Notes: generated by a model from the letters alone, not told the origin. Positions 17,425-26,451 are shown, counted from the first letter of the stretch. The stretch is 64,000 nt of DNA from JBCCVH01 sp942492555 (GCA_942492555.1 CALOEX010000009.1:1-64000), one strand, 5' to 3'. Numbers and translations are program-made.

Positions 17425-19206
17425 ATGTTGAGATTTTTATGGCTACTTTGCCTTATGACGTTAAGCAGTACTCCTTGTGAAGCAATGCACATCCCTATGA
17501 GAGAGCGTGTGTGTATGCAAAAAAAAAGGTTTGCTACCACAATAACTATTTTTAATCCTCATTATTTTTCCACTATGGTTGCTAACACTTCAGATATGTT
17601 TTTTAAAATTTTTCCCCAAAAACGTATTGCTCGCAATAAAACCATGTTCTTGACTACCCATCTAGATTGGGATCACTCTTACCATGAATCTTTGCTGGAT
17701 GGACACTATAAACATGATATTATCTTTCCAGTACGTTTTTATCATTTGCCATGCTTAAGAGGGGGGAGTATTTTAAGAGATTTTTTACCAGCTTCTTCGG
17801 TAGATACGTCTTTGATCTCAGATAAGTTTAAAACCATTTTAGAAAAAAATAAGATCACAGGATGGAAGACTTACCCTGCTATTTTATATGATCATGAAGG
17901 CAAAGAAATCACAACACCTAAATACCATGGATTTACCATTACAGGGCGATGTGGCCCAAGAGGGTTGCACCAGGCGGATGGTACGCTATATAATCAAGGG
18001 ATTCATTTAAATCCTGCTATGTGGGATGGAAGTGATCTTTTTTTAGAAGAGGAATATTGGAATACTTTTATTTCTGCACGTGCTGTGAAGGTATTTAAAC
18101 AACAAGATGAGCTGAAAATCGTGCCTACTTCAACATGGCATTGTGACAGATCTCGGGATGAATATTATATTAAAAGGCACAAACAAGGTTACTATCGTCC
18201 TCGCTTCTCATTGTACTATTCTATGTCCATAAAGGAAATTTTCGATAAAGGCATCCTTACACAAGAGGGTATAGATGAGATGGTGAAAAAAGTTGGGCAT
18301 CCCTGTGAATGTACTGATCCTAACGGGGAGCCATGGGTAAAAAAGGAGATTCCTATCTCAACTACTTTCCTTCATGCTAAAGCCTATCCTGTTGCTACCA
18401 TGCCTACAACAACCACACCTATGTTTTGCCAAATTAGTCCACGTTATCGTTGCCGTAGAAAAACCATGGAGCTGGATACCCGCCAAAACTGGGACGTCAA
18501 GGATTATAAAGCTTTGTTGGAGGGATGCTATAAACCTGATATTACCTTTCCATTGCGTTTCTATCCTGTAGATGATCAATGTAAAAAATATGAAAAATAC
18601 AAAACCTTAAGGGACTTTTTACACGAAAGTGATTTGGGAAATCCATTATTGATTTCCGATCATTTTAAAACCATTTTAGAAAAAAATAAGATCACAGGAT
18701 GGAAGACTTACCCCGCTATTCTATGTGATAGAGAAGGCAATGAAATCACAACACCTAAATACCATGGATTTACCATTACAGGTCGATGTGGCCCAAGGAT
18801 TCTGTACCGCCCACAAGAGACATTGTATAAAAAAGCAACAGATGTAGATTTAGCCCTGTTTGATGGGAAAGTCCATTTGGATGCTGCTACCTGGGATGGG
18901 AGTGATATCTTTTTGGAGGAAGAATATTGGGATATTTTTATTTCTGCACGTGCTGCGAAAGTATTTAAAAAACAAAATGAATTGATAATTGAGCCGTTGG
19001 ATCGTGATTTTTCTGTCTATAAAGGTACACATCAGAATTATATTGAATGCCACCAAGAAGGGTATTATAGTCCTCGTGCTTCGACGTACTATATGACGAT
19101 AGAGGATATTATAGCACAAGGCATCCTTACGCAAGAAGGTGTGGATGAGATGCTGAAAAAGATACGGTACTGTTACGATGATACGCCTAAGGGCAGTCGT
19201 ACATAA
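17425..19206 (+). CDS. Secreted double Imm11-like (DUF1629) immunity protein, copy B
   Basis: 593 residues, a tandem duplicate of the preceding gene with a 1785-bp period, 6 bp after its stop. It has the same signal peptide and two Imm11-like domains. Differences cluster in patches: LPCLRGGS versus RQCLIGGS near residue 110, DEYYIKRHKQGYY versus DEFEIQNHKRGHY near 245, and YKKATDVDLALFDG versus YKKDVDRDLFDG in domain 2. The rest is nearly identical. Such patchy variation on a conserved frame is what a toxin-binding surface would show, but this is inference. Confidence 0.72.
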   Translation: MLRFLWLLCLMTLSSTPCEAMHIPMRERVCMQKKRFATTITIFNPHYFSTMVANTSDMFFKIFPQKRIARNKTMFLTTHLDWDHSYHESLLDGHYKHDIIFPVRFYHLPCLRGGSILRDFLPASSVDTSLISDKFKTILEKNKITGWKTYPAILYDHEGKEITTPKYHGFTITGRCGPRGLHQADGTLYNQGIHLNPAMWDGSDLFLEEEYWNTFISARAVKVFKQQDELKIVPTSTWHCDRSRDEYYIKRHKQGYYRPRFSLYYSMSIKEIFDKGILTQEGIDEMVKKVGHPCECTDPNGEPWVKKEIPISTTFLHAKAYPVATMPTTTTPMFCQISPRYRCRRKTMELDTRQNWDVKDYKALLEGCYKPDITFPLRFYPVDDQCKKYEKYKTLRDFLHESDLGNPLLISDHFKTILEKNKITGWKTYPAILCDREGNEITTPKYHGFTITGRCGPRILYRPQETLYKKATDVDLALFDGKVHLDAATWDGSDIFLEEEYWDIFISARAAKVFKKQNELIIEPLDRDFSVYKGTHQNYIECHQEGYYSPRASTYYMTIEDIIAQGILTQEGVDEMLKKIRYCYDDTPKGSRT

Positions 19207-19224
19207 ACACCCATGTTGAGATAA
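19207..19224 (+). pseudogene. Truncated third start of the Imm11-like gene (duplication scar)
   Basis: The leader aacacccATGTTGAGAT that begins both immunity genes recurs here, but the frame ends at once (ATG TTG AGA TAA). It marks the downstream junction of the tandem duplication or the stub of a lost third copy. Confidence 0.65.
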
Positions 19225-19337
19225 AATCTTGCCCTTAATGATGCATGAGGTGTGGCCATTTTCTTTAATCGTGCCACAGTTTAATAAATTAGCAAGATTA
19301 GGTGCATAATCTATACAACTAATTGGGTGGAATGATT
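19225..19337. other. Short intergenic region after the toxin-immunity block
   Basis: 113 bp between the duplication scar and the rplI stop. On the minus strand one frame is open for about 40 codons and reads CIDYAPNLANLLNCGTIKEN, but it has no start and no family I recognise. It may be the tail of a degraded gene. Confidence 0.3.
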
Positions 19338-19781
19338 TTAATTTAAAGATTTAATTTCAAAATTAAGGATTGCTTCTATTTCTTTATACAGCTGGATACT
19401 TATTTGATAAGTACCGATTTCTTTGTATGCATTCGTGTGCTTTATTTGTCGAGACTCTATATCAAAACCTTCTTTTTGCAGTGCTAAAGCTATTTGACTT
19501 GTGGTTACAGATCCAAATATTTTGCCATTTTCATCTGCTTTAACAGGTATAACTAAGGTGAATGCTTGAATTTTTTCGGCAATGGCTTTTTCTTTTTTTT
19601 TGATTTCTTGTTCCTTGTGCTGAGTTTGCTTGATGGTTTCTACCAATTTTTTGCGATTGGGTTCATTGGCAATCTCTGCATATCCTAATTGTATAAGATA
19701 GTTTGCATAGCCATTGGCTACGTTAATAATTTCATATTTGTGTCCAATTTTATGGACGTCTTTGAGCATGATGATATCCAT
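19338..19781 (-). CDS. rplI: 50S ribosomal protein L9
   Basis: 147 residues. The N-terminal domain shows MDIIMLKDVHKIGHKYEIIN and NGYANYLIQLGYA, a connecting Lys-rich helix follows (~45-70), then the C-terminal RNA-binding domain (DENGKIFGSVTTSQI). Binds 23S rRNA domain V at the L1 stalk base. Normal length. It closes the rpsF-rpsR-rplI cluster, 6 bp after rpsR. Confidence 0.95.
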   Translation of the reverse strand: MDIIMLKDVHKIGHKYEIINVANGYANYLIQLGYAEIANEPNRKKLVETIKQTQHKEQEIKKKEKAIAEKIQAFTLVIPVKADENGKIFGSVTTSQIALALQKEGFDIESRQIKHTNAYKEIGTYQISIQLYKEIEAILNFEIKSLN

Positions 19782-19787
19782 ATTATA

Positions 19788-20060
19788 TTATTTAAAATTG
19801 TCTGCAATAAAGGGTAACAAAGCAATGTGTCTTGCTCTCTCAATGGCTTTTTTGAGCCTTTTTTGATGTTTTTGACAAGTGCCTGTTACCTCTCTCTTTA
19901 AAATCTTAGCCTGTGCATTTAAAAAGTTCTTTAAGAAATCCACATTTTTATAATCCATGTACTCTACAGTTGTTTTGCAAAATCCACAATATTTTTTAGG
20001 AGTTTTCCTTTTTGGTATACGTTGGTTTTGCAAGGATTGCTGGTTATTTTTTTTATTCAT
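19788..20060 (-). CDS. rpsR: 30S ribosomal protein S18
   Basis: 90 residues. Contains YCGFCKTTVEYMDYKN and KAIERARHIALLPFIAD, matching the S18 core RARHIALLPY. S18 pairs with S6 on the 30S platform. Its start overlaps the rpsF stop by 8 bp, indicating translational coupling. Confidence 0.95.
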   Translation of the reverse strand: MNKKNNQQSLQNQRIPKRKTPKKYCGFCKTTVEYMDYKNVDFLKNFLNAQAKILKREVTGTCQKHQKRLKKAIERARHIALLPFIADNFK

Positions 20061-20430
20061 GATTTATTTCGGTTTGGGCATCTTCAGATTCTTTTTTAGC
20101 TTTATCATTTTTACGTTGTTCTTCTTTGAATTTGACAGCATGCTTGCTGAGTTGAATAGTAAGGTATCGTAAAATACATTCATTACGCTTGTATTGTCTT
20201 TCCAATTTTTGAATACAGGTAGGAAGAGCAATGAACTCAATAGCCAAAAAGAGGGCACTTTCTTTTTTTTTAATAGGATAAGCTAGTTTTTTATGGACAG
20301 GAGGCTGTAGATAGATAATTTGCGCACCGTCTTTCTCAAGGATGCTTACATAGGTATCTATGAATTCCTGTCTGTTCTCTTCTGAATCAAGAGAGAAAAC
20401 TATTGTAGTTTCGTAATATTTTTGTTCCAT
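20053..20430 (-). CDS. rpsF: 30S ribosomal protein S6
   Basis: 125 residues with the S6 fold: YYETTIVFS at the start, KKLAYPIKKKESA and a charged C-terminal tail (KESEDAQTEINHE). It binds S18. It begins 29 bp below rplQ, so the S6-S18-L9 cluster is probably a continuation of the alpha operon here rather than separate. Confidence 0.95.
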   Translation of the reverse strand: MEQKYYETTIVFSLDSEENRQEFIDTYVSILEKDGAQIIYLQPPVHKKLAYPIKKKESALFLAIEFIALPTCIQKLERQYKRNECILRYLTIQLSKHAVKFKEEQRKNDKAKKESEDAQTEINHE

Positions 20431-20459
20431 AAAAGTATGTCAAATTATAAAAATGTTTT

Positions 20460-21059
20460 TTAGGATTTTTCTTTTAAAGGCTTTTTGGGTTTGGTTACCT
20501 TTGTTTCTTCGTTTACTGTAGGTGTTGCAGTTTTTTTAGGAGTTGTTTCCCTCTTTTCTTTAGGTAGTGTTTGTTGTGCTACATTTTCTGGTTGTTCAAC
20601 CTGCTTGTTTGCCAATGGGGTATGGGTGCTACTTTTTTTGGAGCGACCTCTACGTGTTTTGAGTTTTGGTGCTTTTTGTAGTAGTTTATTAAAATCTACT
20701 AGCTCAATAAGTGCTTTTTGAGCACCATCTCCTTTTTGGAGTGCACTAAGTTTAATAATGCGTGTATAACCTCCTGGACGGGTTTGCACCTTGGGCAAAA
20801 TTTCATTAAAGAGGGTCTGTGTAGAATATTTGTTTCGTAATATAGCAAAAACTTGCCTATAAGCATGATCAATGTTAACAGCAGATCTGTTACGTGCTTT
20901 GGTAATGATAGGAGCAATGAAGCGTGCTAGTACTTTTGCTTTTACCAAGGTGGTAATAATGCGTTTTTTTTGTATCAGAGCATTGCTTTGATTGACAAGT
21001 AATGCTTTACGAGCTTCGGCTTTACGACCCAAAGACTTATTTTTTACTGTATGAACCAT
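20460..21059 (-). CDS. rplQ: 50S ribosomal protein L17 with long basic tail
   Basis: 199 residues. The first ~125 are the L17 core (RKAEARKALLVNQSNALI, FIAPIITKARN, GGYTRIIKL). A Lys/Thr/Pro-rich tail of ~70 residues follows (TPKKTATPTVNE). Bacteroidetes L17 often carries such an extension beyond the ~120 residues of other bacteria. Sits 30 bp after rpoA. Confidence 0.94.
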   Translation of the reverse strand: MVHTVKNKSLGRKAEARKALLVNQSNALIQKKRIITTLVKAKVLARFIAPIITKARNRSAVNIDHAYRQVFAILRNKYSTQTLFNEILPKVQTRPGGYTRIIKLSALQKGDGAQKALIELVDFNKLLQKAPKLKTRRGRSKKSSTHTPLANKQVEQPENVAQQTLPKEKRETTPKKTATPTVNEETKVTKPKKPLKEKS

Positions 21060-21089
21060 TGTTGTATCGGCTATTGATTGTTATAAAGT

Positions 21090-22073
21090 TTATTCTTCTA
21101 GGCTATCTGCTCCCATATCCCAGGCAATGTTTTTTTCCTTTAGGAATTTTTCTAAATCCTGCAAGCATTTTTTCCCAAAGTTTGGAAGAAGTAATAAATC
21201 ACTTACTTTCTTTCCTACAATATCTTTGAGGTATTCTATGCCATGGTTACTTAAACTGTTCACCACACGTGCAGAAAGGCTCAGTTTAGAGAGAGGTGTA
21301 TATAACAACTCTTCAATTTGTTGTTTACTCTCAATGGATTCTACTTCTTCTTGGCTTACTTTTTCTTTTTCTACCATAGGATCGGTCGAAACGAAACTAA
21401 AGATAGTAGCGAGTAGACCGGCTACTTCTTTCAAGGCTTTTTGAGGACATATAGCACCATTTGTCTTAATGTCTATGATGAGTTTTTCGTAATCGGCCTT
21501 TTCGCCTACAAGCATGTTTTCAATATTGAACGTCACATTTTTAACAGGAGAAAAAATAGCATCTATAGGGAAAAATCCATGGATTTGTTCTTGAGGTTTA
21601 TGTTCTTCTGCAGGTTCATACCCTCTTCCTTTAGCAATGGTAAGCTCTATTTCTAACGTGACAAAAGGTTCCAAGTGACAAATGATATCATTACCGTTGA
21701 CAACTTCATATGAAGAGGATGCTTGGGCAATATCACTTCCTTTAAATGCATTTTTATTTTGCAAAAAGACTAGGATTTTTTCTTCTTTGGTATCATTAAT
21801 TTTTTTTAATTTTATCTTTTTTAGATTAAGGATGATTTCTTGTATGTCTTCTTTGACACCATTGATAGAAGCAAATTCATGGGATACGGAAGGATGTATC
21901 CTCAAATGTGTGATGGCATATCCACCTATGGAAGAGAATAATGTCCTGCGTAATGCATTGCCTATAGTCGTGCCAAAACCAGGAGGTAGTGAACTGAGTA
22001 TAAAGCTACCATAGTCGCTGGTAAGCTCCTTGGTAAATATTTCTGGTAATAATGTCGTTTTTTGTGGATTCAT
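21090..22073 (-). CDS. rpoA: RNA polymerase alpha subunit
   Basis: 327 residues. N-terminal assembly domain with LPPGFGTTIGNALRRTL near residue 30, and the insert domain. Then a C-terminal HhH domain with SLSARVVNSLSNHGIEYLKD and LLPNFGKKCLQDLEKFL for UP-element and activator contacts. Normal length. Lies between rpsD and rplQ as in the standard alpha operon. Confidence 0.97.
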   Translation of the reverse strand: MNPQKTTLLPEIFTKELTSDYGSFILSSLPPGFGTTIGNALRRTLFSSIGGYAITHLRIHPSVSHEFASINGVKEDIQEIILNLKKIKLKKINDTKEEKILVFLQNKNAFKGSDIAQASSSYEVVNGNDIICHLEPFVTLEIELTIAKGRGYEPAEEHKPQEQIHGFFPIDAIFSPVKNVTFNIENMLVGEKADYEKLIIDIKTNGAICPQKALKEVAGLLATIFSFVSTDPMVEKEKVSQEEVESIESKQQIEELLYTPLSKLSLSARVVNSLSNHGIEYLKDIVGKKVSDLLLLPNFGKKCLQDLEKFLKEKNIAWDMGADSLEE

Positions 22074-22103
22074 CTTGTTCTTTTAAAGAATGGTTAAAAA
22101 TTT

Positions 22104-22703
22104 TTATCTAGCATAGAATTCTATGATCATTTTTCCATTGATATTACCAGGTATATCTTGCTTATTGGGTATAGCAATGATTTTCCCTGTCATATTTTCT
22201 TTATCCCATGCTAGCCATGGATATTTCTTTTTGTTGTTTGCTAAGCTGTTTTGTACAACAATAAATTGTTTTGCTTTTTCAGAAAGAGATATGGTATCTC
22301 CTTCTTTGAGTGTATAGGAAGGTCTATCAAATGTATGACCATTGAGTTTGATATGCCTATGCACTACCAATTGTCTAGCACCTGCATTTGTTGGTGATAT
22401 ACCTAAACAACATACAACATTGTCGATACGCATTGCAAGCATTTGTACCAATATTTCACTTGCAATACCTTTTTGCTTAGAAGCTTTTTGTACAAGATTA
22501 CGAAATTGTTTCTCAAGCACACCATAGGTATATTTTGTTTTTTGTTTCTCAGTTAACTGAAGTGCATATTCAGATTTACGTTTTGATTTTTTTCCATGCA
22601 TACCAGGTCCATAATTCTTGCGTTTGAGTACTTTCTCACAACCTAGAATAGGAGCACCGAATCTTCGGGATATTTTTGCTTTTGGTCCTCTGTATTTTGC
22701 CAT
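22104..22703 (-). CDS. rpsD: 30S ribosomal protein S4
   Basis: 199 residues. MAKYRGPKAKISRRFG at the start, GPGMHGKK near 33-40, and the S4 RNA-binding domain (LAMRIDNVVCCLGISPTNAG, QLVVHRHIKLNGH) in the C-terminal half. The N-terminal zinc cysteines are absent, so it is the C-minus form. Primary 16S rRNA binder that nucleates 30S assembly. Confidence 0.96.
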   Translation of the reverse strand: MAKYRGPKAKISRRFGAPILGCEKVLKRKNYGPGMHGKKSKRKSEYALQLTEKQKTKYTYGVLEKQFRNLVQKASKQKGIASEILVQMLAMRIDNVVCCLGISPTNAGARQLVVHRHIKLNGHTFDRPSYTLKEGDTISLSEKAKQFIVVQNSLANNKKKYPWLAWDKENMTGKIIAIPNKQDIPGNINGKMIIEFYAR

Positions 22704-22721
22704 ATAATTGTGTATATTAGG

Positions 22722-23123
22722 TTATAGGTTTCTCTTTTTAGGTGGGCGACAACCATTGTGTGGCTCACCTGTACAATCTTTGATAGATGTTATCCTTAGT
22801 CCTGCTTCCATCAAAGGTTTAATAGCCGCTTCTTTGTTCATGCCTCTTCCTTTAATTCTTACTTCTATTTCTCTCATTCCTTGCTTATAAGCGTTTTCTG
22901 CACATACTTGTGAAGCTCTTTTAGTAGCATATGGAGTGGATTTTTTGGTCCCTTTAAATCCTACAGAACCACAAGACCCCCATGTGATGATCTGCCCTAC
23001 AAGGTTGGCAATCGAAACAATGGTGTTGTTATATGTAACCTTAATATTGGCAATGCCTTTATTGGATACTTTTACTACGCTTTTCTTTTTTATTGTTTTT
23101 TTCATAGAGAGAAATTTAGGCAA
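22722..23123 (-). CDS. rpsK: 30S ribosomal protein S11
   Basis: 133 residues. VGFKGTKKSTPYATKRASQ and KGRGMNKEAAI plus the terminal CRPPKKRNL motif identify S11 of the 30S platform. The first six residues before M7 are not typical, so the true start may be the ATG at 23103-23105. Two bp after rpsM if the longer start is used. Confidence 0.95.
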   Translation of the reverse strand: MPKFLSMKKTIKKKSVVKVSNKGIANIKVTYNNTIVSIANLVGQIITWGSCGSVGFKGTKKSTPYATKRASQVCAENAYKQGMREIEVRIKGRGMNKEAAIKPLMEAGLRITSIKDCTGEPHNGCRPPKKRNL

Positions 23124-23125
23124 TT

Positions 23126-23500
23126 TTATTTTCTTTTGTTTTTAATAGTATTTTTTTTGGGTCCTCTTTTTGTGCGACCATTGGTTTTTGTTCTTTGTCC
23201 TCGCACCGTGAGTCTACCTGTACGATGCCGTTGGCCTACATAACAACCAATGTCCATAAGACGTTTGATATCAAGCATTATTTTAGATCTTAACGCTCCT
23301 TCTACTTTATAGTTATCGTTAATTTCTTTGGTGATATCCCTTATTTGATCAGAATGGAGATCCTTTATTTTTTTATTTAAATCAATATTAAGCTTTGTTA
23401 ATATTATTGATGCGGTTTTTAGACCTATACCATAAATATAACTCAGTCCTATAGGACATCTTTTATTATCTGGAACTTCTACACCGAACATACGTGCCAT
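23126..23500 (-). CDS. rpsM: 30S ribosomal protein S13
   Basis: 124 residues. MARMFGVEVPDNKRCPIGLSYIYGIG and the C-terminal HRTGRLTVRGQRTKTNGRT motif identify S13, which bridges to the 50S subunit and contacts P-site tRNA. Normal length, 33 bp below rpmJ. Confidence 0.96.
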   Translation of the reverse strand: MARMFGVEVPDNKRCPIGLSYIYGIGLKTASIILTKLNIDLNKKIKDLHSDQIRDITKEINDNYKVEGALRSKIMLDIKRLMDIGCYVGQRHRTGRLTVRGQRTKTNGRTKRGPKKNTIKNKRK

Positions 23501-23533
23501 AATAGTTTTGTTTATTTTTAAAATGTAGGAACT

Positions 23534-23650
23534 TTATCCTTGTCTTTGTTTAAAACGTGGCTTTTTTTTGTTGATAACGTACAATTTTGACTTTCTACGT
23601 ACAATCTGGCAGTCACTACTGCGTTTTTTTATAGATGATTTTACTTTCAT
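23534..23650 (-). CDS. rpmJ: 50S ribosomal protein L36
   Basis: 38 residues: [20 protein letters not shown] at the start, then [17 protein letters not shown]. Only one cysteine, so it is the zinc-free form. The ATG overlaps the infA stop in an ATGA arrangement (23647-23650), which fixes the start. Confidence 0.95.
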   Translation of the reverse strand: MKVKSSIKKRSSDCQIVRRKSKLYVINKKKPRFKQRQG

Positions 23651-23877
23651 GATGTTTCTTTTTTATAACGATAGACAATCCTGGCTTGATTTAAAGAAAA
23701 TGGGGACATTTCTACACGTACTTTATCACCTTGGTAAATGCGGATATATTTCTGTTGCATTTTCCCAGAAGTGTATGCCATAACAATTTTTTGATTCACA
23801 GTGAGTTGTACACGAAATTGAACGTCTGACATTTTTTCTGTGATGACTCCATCTTGCTCTATAATTTCCTTTGTCAT
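23647..23877 (-). CDS. infA: Translation initiation factor IF-1
   Basis: 76 residues, one S1/OB-fold domain: [18 protein letters not shown] and the conserved ending [17 protein letters not shown]. Binds the 30S A site during initiation. It lies 2 bp after map and is coupled to rpmJ by a 4-bp overlap, the standard spc-alpha junction. Confidence 0.95.
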   Translation of the reverse strand: MTKEIIEQDGVITEKMSDVQFRVQLTVNQKIVMAYTSGKMQQKYIRIYQGDKVRVEMSPFSLNQARIVYRYKKETS

Positions 23878-23879
23878 AT

Positions 23880-24671
23880 TTATTTTTTATATTTTTCTAT
23901 ATAGTCATAAGTGGTAAGTATTTCTGGTTTACCATCAACAACAGCTACAGTATGCTCAAAATGGCAAGCTAGCTTTTTGTCTTTTGTTTTCACATCCCAT
24001 TTGCCATCAACATATACCTCGGGAGCCCCCATAGTTACAATCGGCTCTATAGCTACAACCATCCCCTCCTTCACCTTTTCTCCCTGCCCTGCTCTACCAT
24101 AGTTACGAATATATGGATCTTCATGAATTTTACGCCCTATCCCATGGCCCGTATACTCTTTCACAATACCATAACCATTACTCTCAACATAAGTTTGGAT
24201 GGTATGACCAATATCACCCAACCTATTTCCTACACACAACATATCAATACCTTTATACAAAGATTCTTTTGTGACAGCGAGCAAATTTAATAATTCTTTT
24301 GAAACTCTCCCTATTATATGCGTAAAAGCACAATCAGAATGATATCCTTGATAAAAAACACCACAATCAACCGTTACAATATCACCTTCTTGTAAAACAT
24401 AATCACTCGGAACAACATGAATCACTTCATCGTTAACAGCAATACATGCACTTGCAGGAAATCCTTTATATCCTTTAAAAGAAGGTTTTGCACCATAGTG
24501 CAAAATGGCTTTTTCGACAATAACATCAAGTTCTTTTGTAGATATACCTGCCTGTACAGCAACTGCTACATCTCCATGCACCTTACTAAGAATCTGGGCA
24601 CTTTCTCGCATAAGCTGAATTTGCTGAGGGGTTTTCAATATAGTTGGCATAGTGGTATCATTTATATTCAA
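23880..24671 (-). CDS. map: Methionine aminopeptidase, type I
   Basis: 263 residues. Removes the initiator Met from nascent chains. The five metal ligands of the pita-bread fold are visible: two Asp in VDCGVFYQGYHSDCAF, His in TGHGIGRKIHEDP, Glu in AIEPIV, and the final Glu in CHFEHTVAV. Starts MNINDTTMPTILK; the second Met (M8) is an alternative. Follows secY by 5 bp. Confidence 0.96.
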   Translation of the reverse strand: MNINDTTMPTILKTPQQIQLMRESAQILSKVHGDVAVAVQAGISTKELDVIVEKAILHYGAKPSFKGYKGFPASACIAVNDEVIHVVPSDYVLQEGDIVTVDCGVFYQGYHSDCAFTHIIGRVSKELLNLLAVTKESLYKGIDMLCVGNRLGDIGHTIQTYVESNGYGIVKEYTGHGIGRKIHEDPYIRNYGRAGQGEKVKEGMVVAIEPIVTMGAPEVYVDGKWDVKTKDKKLACHFEHTVAVVDGKPEILTTYDYIEKYKK

Positions 24672-24676
24672 CCTTC

Positions 24677-25993
24677 TTACATATAAGGTATGTCTTGAGA
24701 TTCTTGCATCATTTTATCATAATAGTGCATATTGAGATATCCTTCTACTTGTTCAGTAATATTAATAATTACACCTACTATAATCAACAATGTAGTGCCA
24801 CCATAAAAGTGTGCAAAATCCTTATGTATACTAATAGGACTCGAAACAACAATAGCAGGAATAATAGATATGAACACTAGGAAAATTGCTCCTGGAAAAA
24901 CAACGCGTGTGGTAATTTTATCAATAAAATCAGCCGTTGCCTTCCCTGGTTGAATACCAGAAATAAAAGCATTACTACGTTTAAGCTCATTTGCAATCTT
25001 AAGTGGATTCACAAAAATAGTCATGTAAACCATGGACATACCAAAAATAATAAAGGCTTGAAAAGCATTTCGTTTCCATCCAAAAGGATCTCGCAAAGCC
25101 GTAGAAACATAGCCTGCATACCTAAATCCTAGTTTACTATCTAACAACCCACTTATAAATACAATAATACCCACAAGCACATTCGCCGAAATAATAGGCA
25201 TCACACCCGTAGCATTCATTTTCACAGGCAAGTATTGATGCTTTTCTATAGTTCCTTGGCTTGAGATAATTTGACGGGCATATTGTAGGTTTATTTTGCG
25301 TACGCCTTGCATGAATAGGACAATACATAGCACAATGATAAACATAATGATAAATTCAATAAGCAAAAAGAAAGCACCATGATTTGACAAAGTAACTTCA
25401 CTAATAATAGCACGTGGCAAGCCTGCTACGGCATTTACCATAATAAGCACAGATGATCCATTGCCGATGCCTTTTGATGTTATTTTATCTGCTAACCAAA
25501 TAGCAAACATTGCACCTGATACTAACAACAATACACAAGAAGGATAATACCAGAAGAGTGTATTGGTGTTCCCTATAATAATATCCCGGTTAATACTATA
25601 AAGTTGCATGAGTGATTGTGCTATAGCAGCAGGAATAGTAAGCCAACGGGTTATAATTTCCAACTTATTTCTACCAGATGATCCTTCTCGCTCCAACCGT
25701 TGAAAATAAGGAATTACAAAAGAGCTTAATTGCACTAAAATAGATGCAGTAATATAAGGTCCTATCCCCAGTGAAAAAATAGAATAACTATCAAAAGATG
25801 TAGAAAGCATACGATCCCAAAAACTTTTTTCTTTACTTTGTTGCATAAAAGCAAAAACCTTTGCAGAATCAAGCCAAGGGAGCAAAACAAAAGTGCCCAA
25901 ACGATATATAAATGCAAATAATGCAGTATACATAAGACGCTTACGCAACACTTTAATGGAAAGAACGTCTTTAACAGTATTAAAAATACTCAT
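24677..25993 (-). CDS. secY: Protein translocase subunit SecY
   Basis: 438 residues with ten hydrophobic helices, the channel subunit of the SecYEG translocon. Conserved marks: LGIGPYITASILVQL near 75, GNGSSVLIMVNA near 175, and PVKMNATGVMPII near 255-270. This is the export route for the many signal-peptide proteins in the window. 6 bp after rplO. Confidence 0.97.
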   Translation of the reverse strand: MSIFNTVKDVLSIKVLRKRLMYTALFAFIYRLGTFVLLPWLDSAKVFAFMQQSKEKSFWDRMLSTSFDSYSIFSLGIGPYITASILVQLSSFVIPYFQRLEREGSSGRNKLEIITRWLTIPAAIAQSLMQLYSINRDIIIGNTNTLFWYYPSCVLLLVSGAMFAIWLADKITSKGIGNGSSVLIMVNAVAGLPRAIISEVTLSNHGAFFLLIEFIIMFIIVLCIVLFMQGVRKINLQYARQIISSQGTIEKHQYLPVKMNATGVMPIISANVLVGIIVFISGLLDSKLGFRYAGYVSTALRDPFGWKRNAFQAFIIFGMSMVYMTIFVNPLKIANELKRSNAFISGIQPGKATADFIDKITTRVVFPGAIFLVFISIIPAIVVSSPISIHKDFAHFYGGTTLLIIVGVIINITEQVEGYLNMHYYDKMMQESQDIPYM

Positions 25994-25999
25994 AGTAAA

Positions 26000-26446
26000 T
26001 TATAAATGATGAATGGTTCCTCCTGTTGATTGGATGATTTCTTCTGCTTTTTTAGAAAAGGCATACGCATGAACACTAAGCTTTTTCGTCAACTCTCCAT
26101 ATCCTAGTATTTTATAGTGTTGATTTTTTTTCACAATACCATTTTCTATCAAGAAAGTAGCTGTAATATCAGTAGCACTATGTTTAATTGCCAATGCTTC
26201 TAATTGATGAAGATTAAGTCCTAAAACTTCTTTACGTGTTGGATTTTTAAAACCAAATTTGGGCTTGCTTCTTTGCAAAGGTGTATACCCCCCTGTATGA
26301 TAAGATCTTGTTTTGTAGCCAGCCCGAGATTGAGCACCCTTATGCCCCTTCGTAGAAGTGCCTCCTTTACCAGATCCTTGTCCTCGACCTATTCTTTTTT
26401 TATTTTTTTTTGACCCTGCGGTTTTTTCTAGTGTGTGAAGTTCCAT
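26000..26446 (-). CDS. rplO: 50S ribosomal protein L15
   Basis: 148 residues. The glycine-rich N-terminus (KKRIGRGQGSGKGGTSTKGHKGAQSRAG) and the C-terminal sugar-pucker-like SHKLSVHAYAFSKKAEEII-like segment fit L15, a late 50S assembly protein. 5 bp after rpmD. Confidence 0.95.
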   Translation of the reverse strand: MELHTLEKTAGSKKNKKRIGRGQGSGKGGTSTKGHKGAQSRAGYKTRSYHTGGYTPLQRSKPKFGFKNPTRKEVLGLNLHQLEALAIKHSATDITATFLIENGIVKKNQHYKILGYGELTKKLSVHAYAFSKKAEEIIQSTGGTIHHL

Positions 26447-26451
26447 AATAA

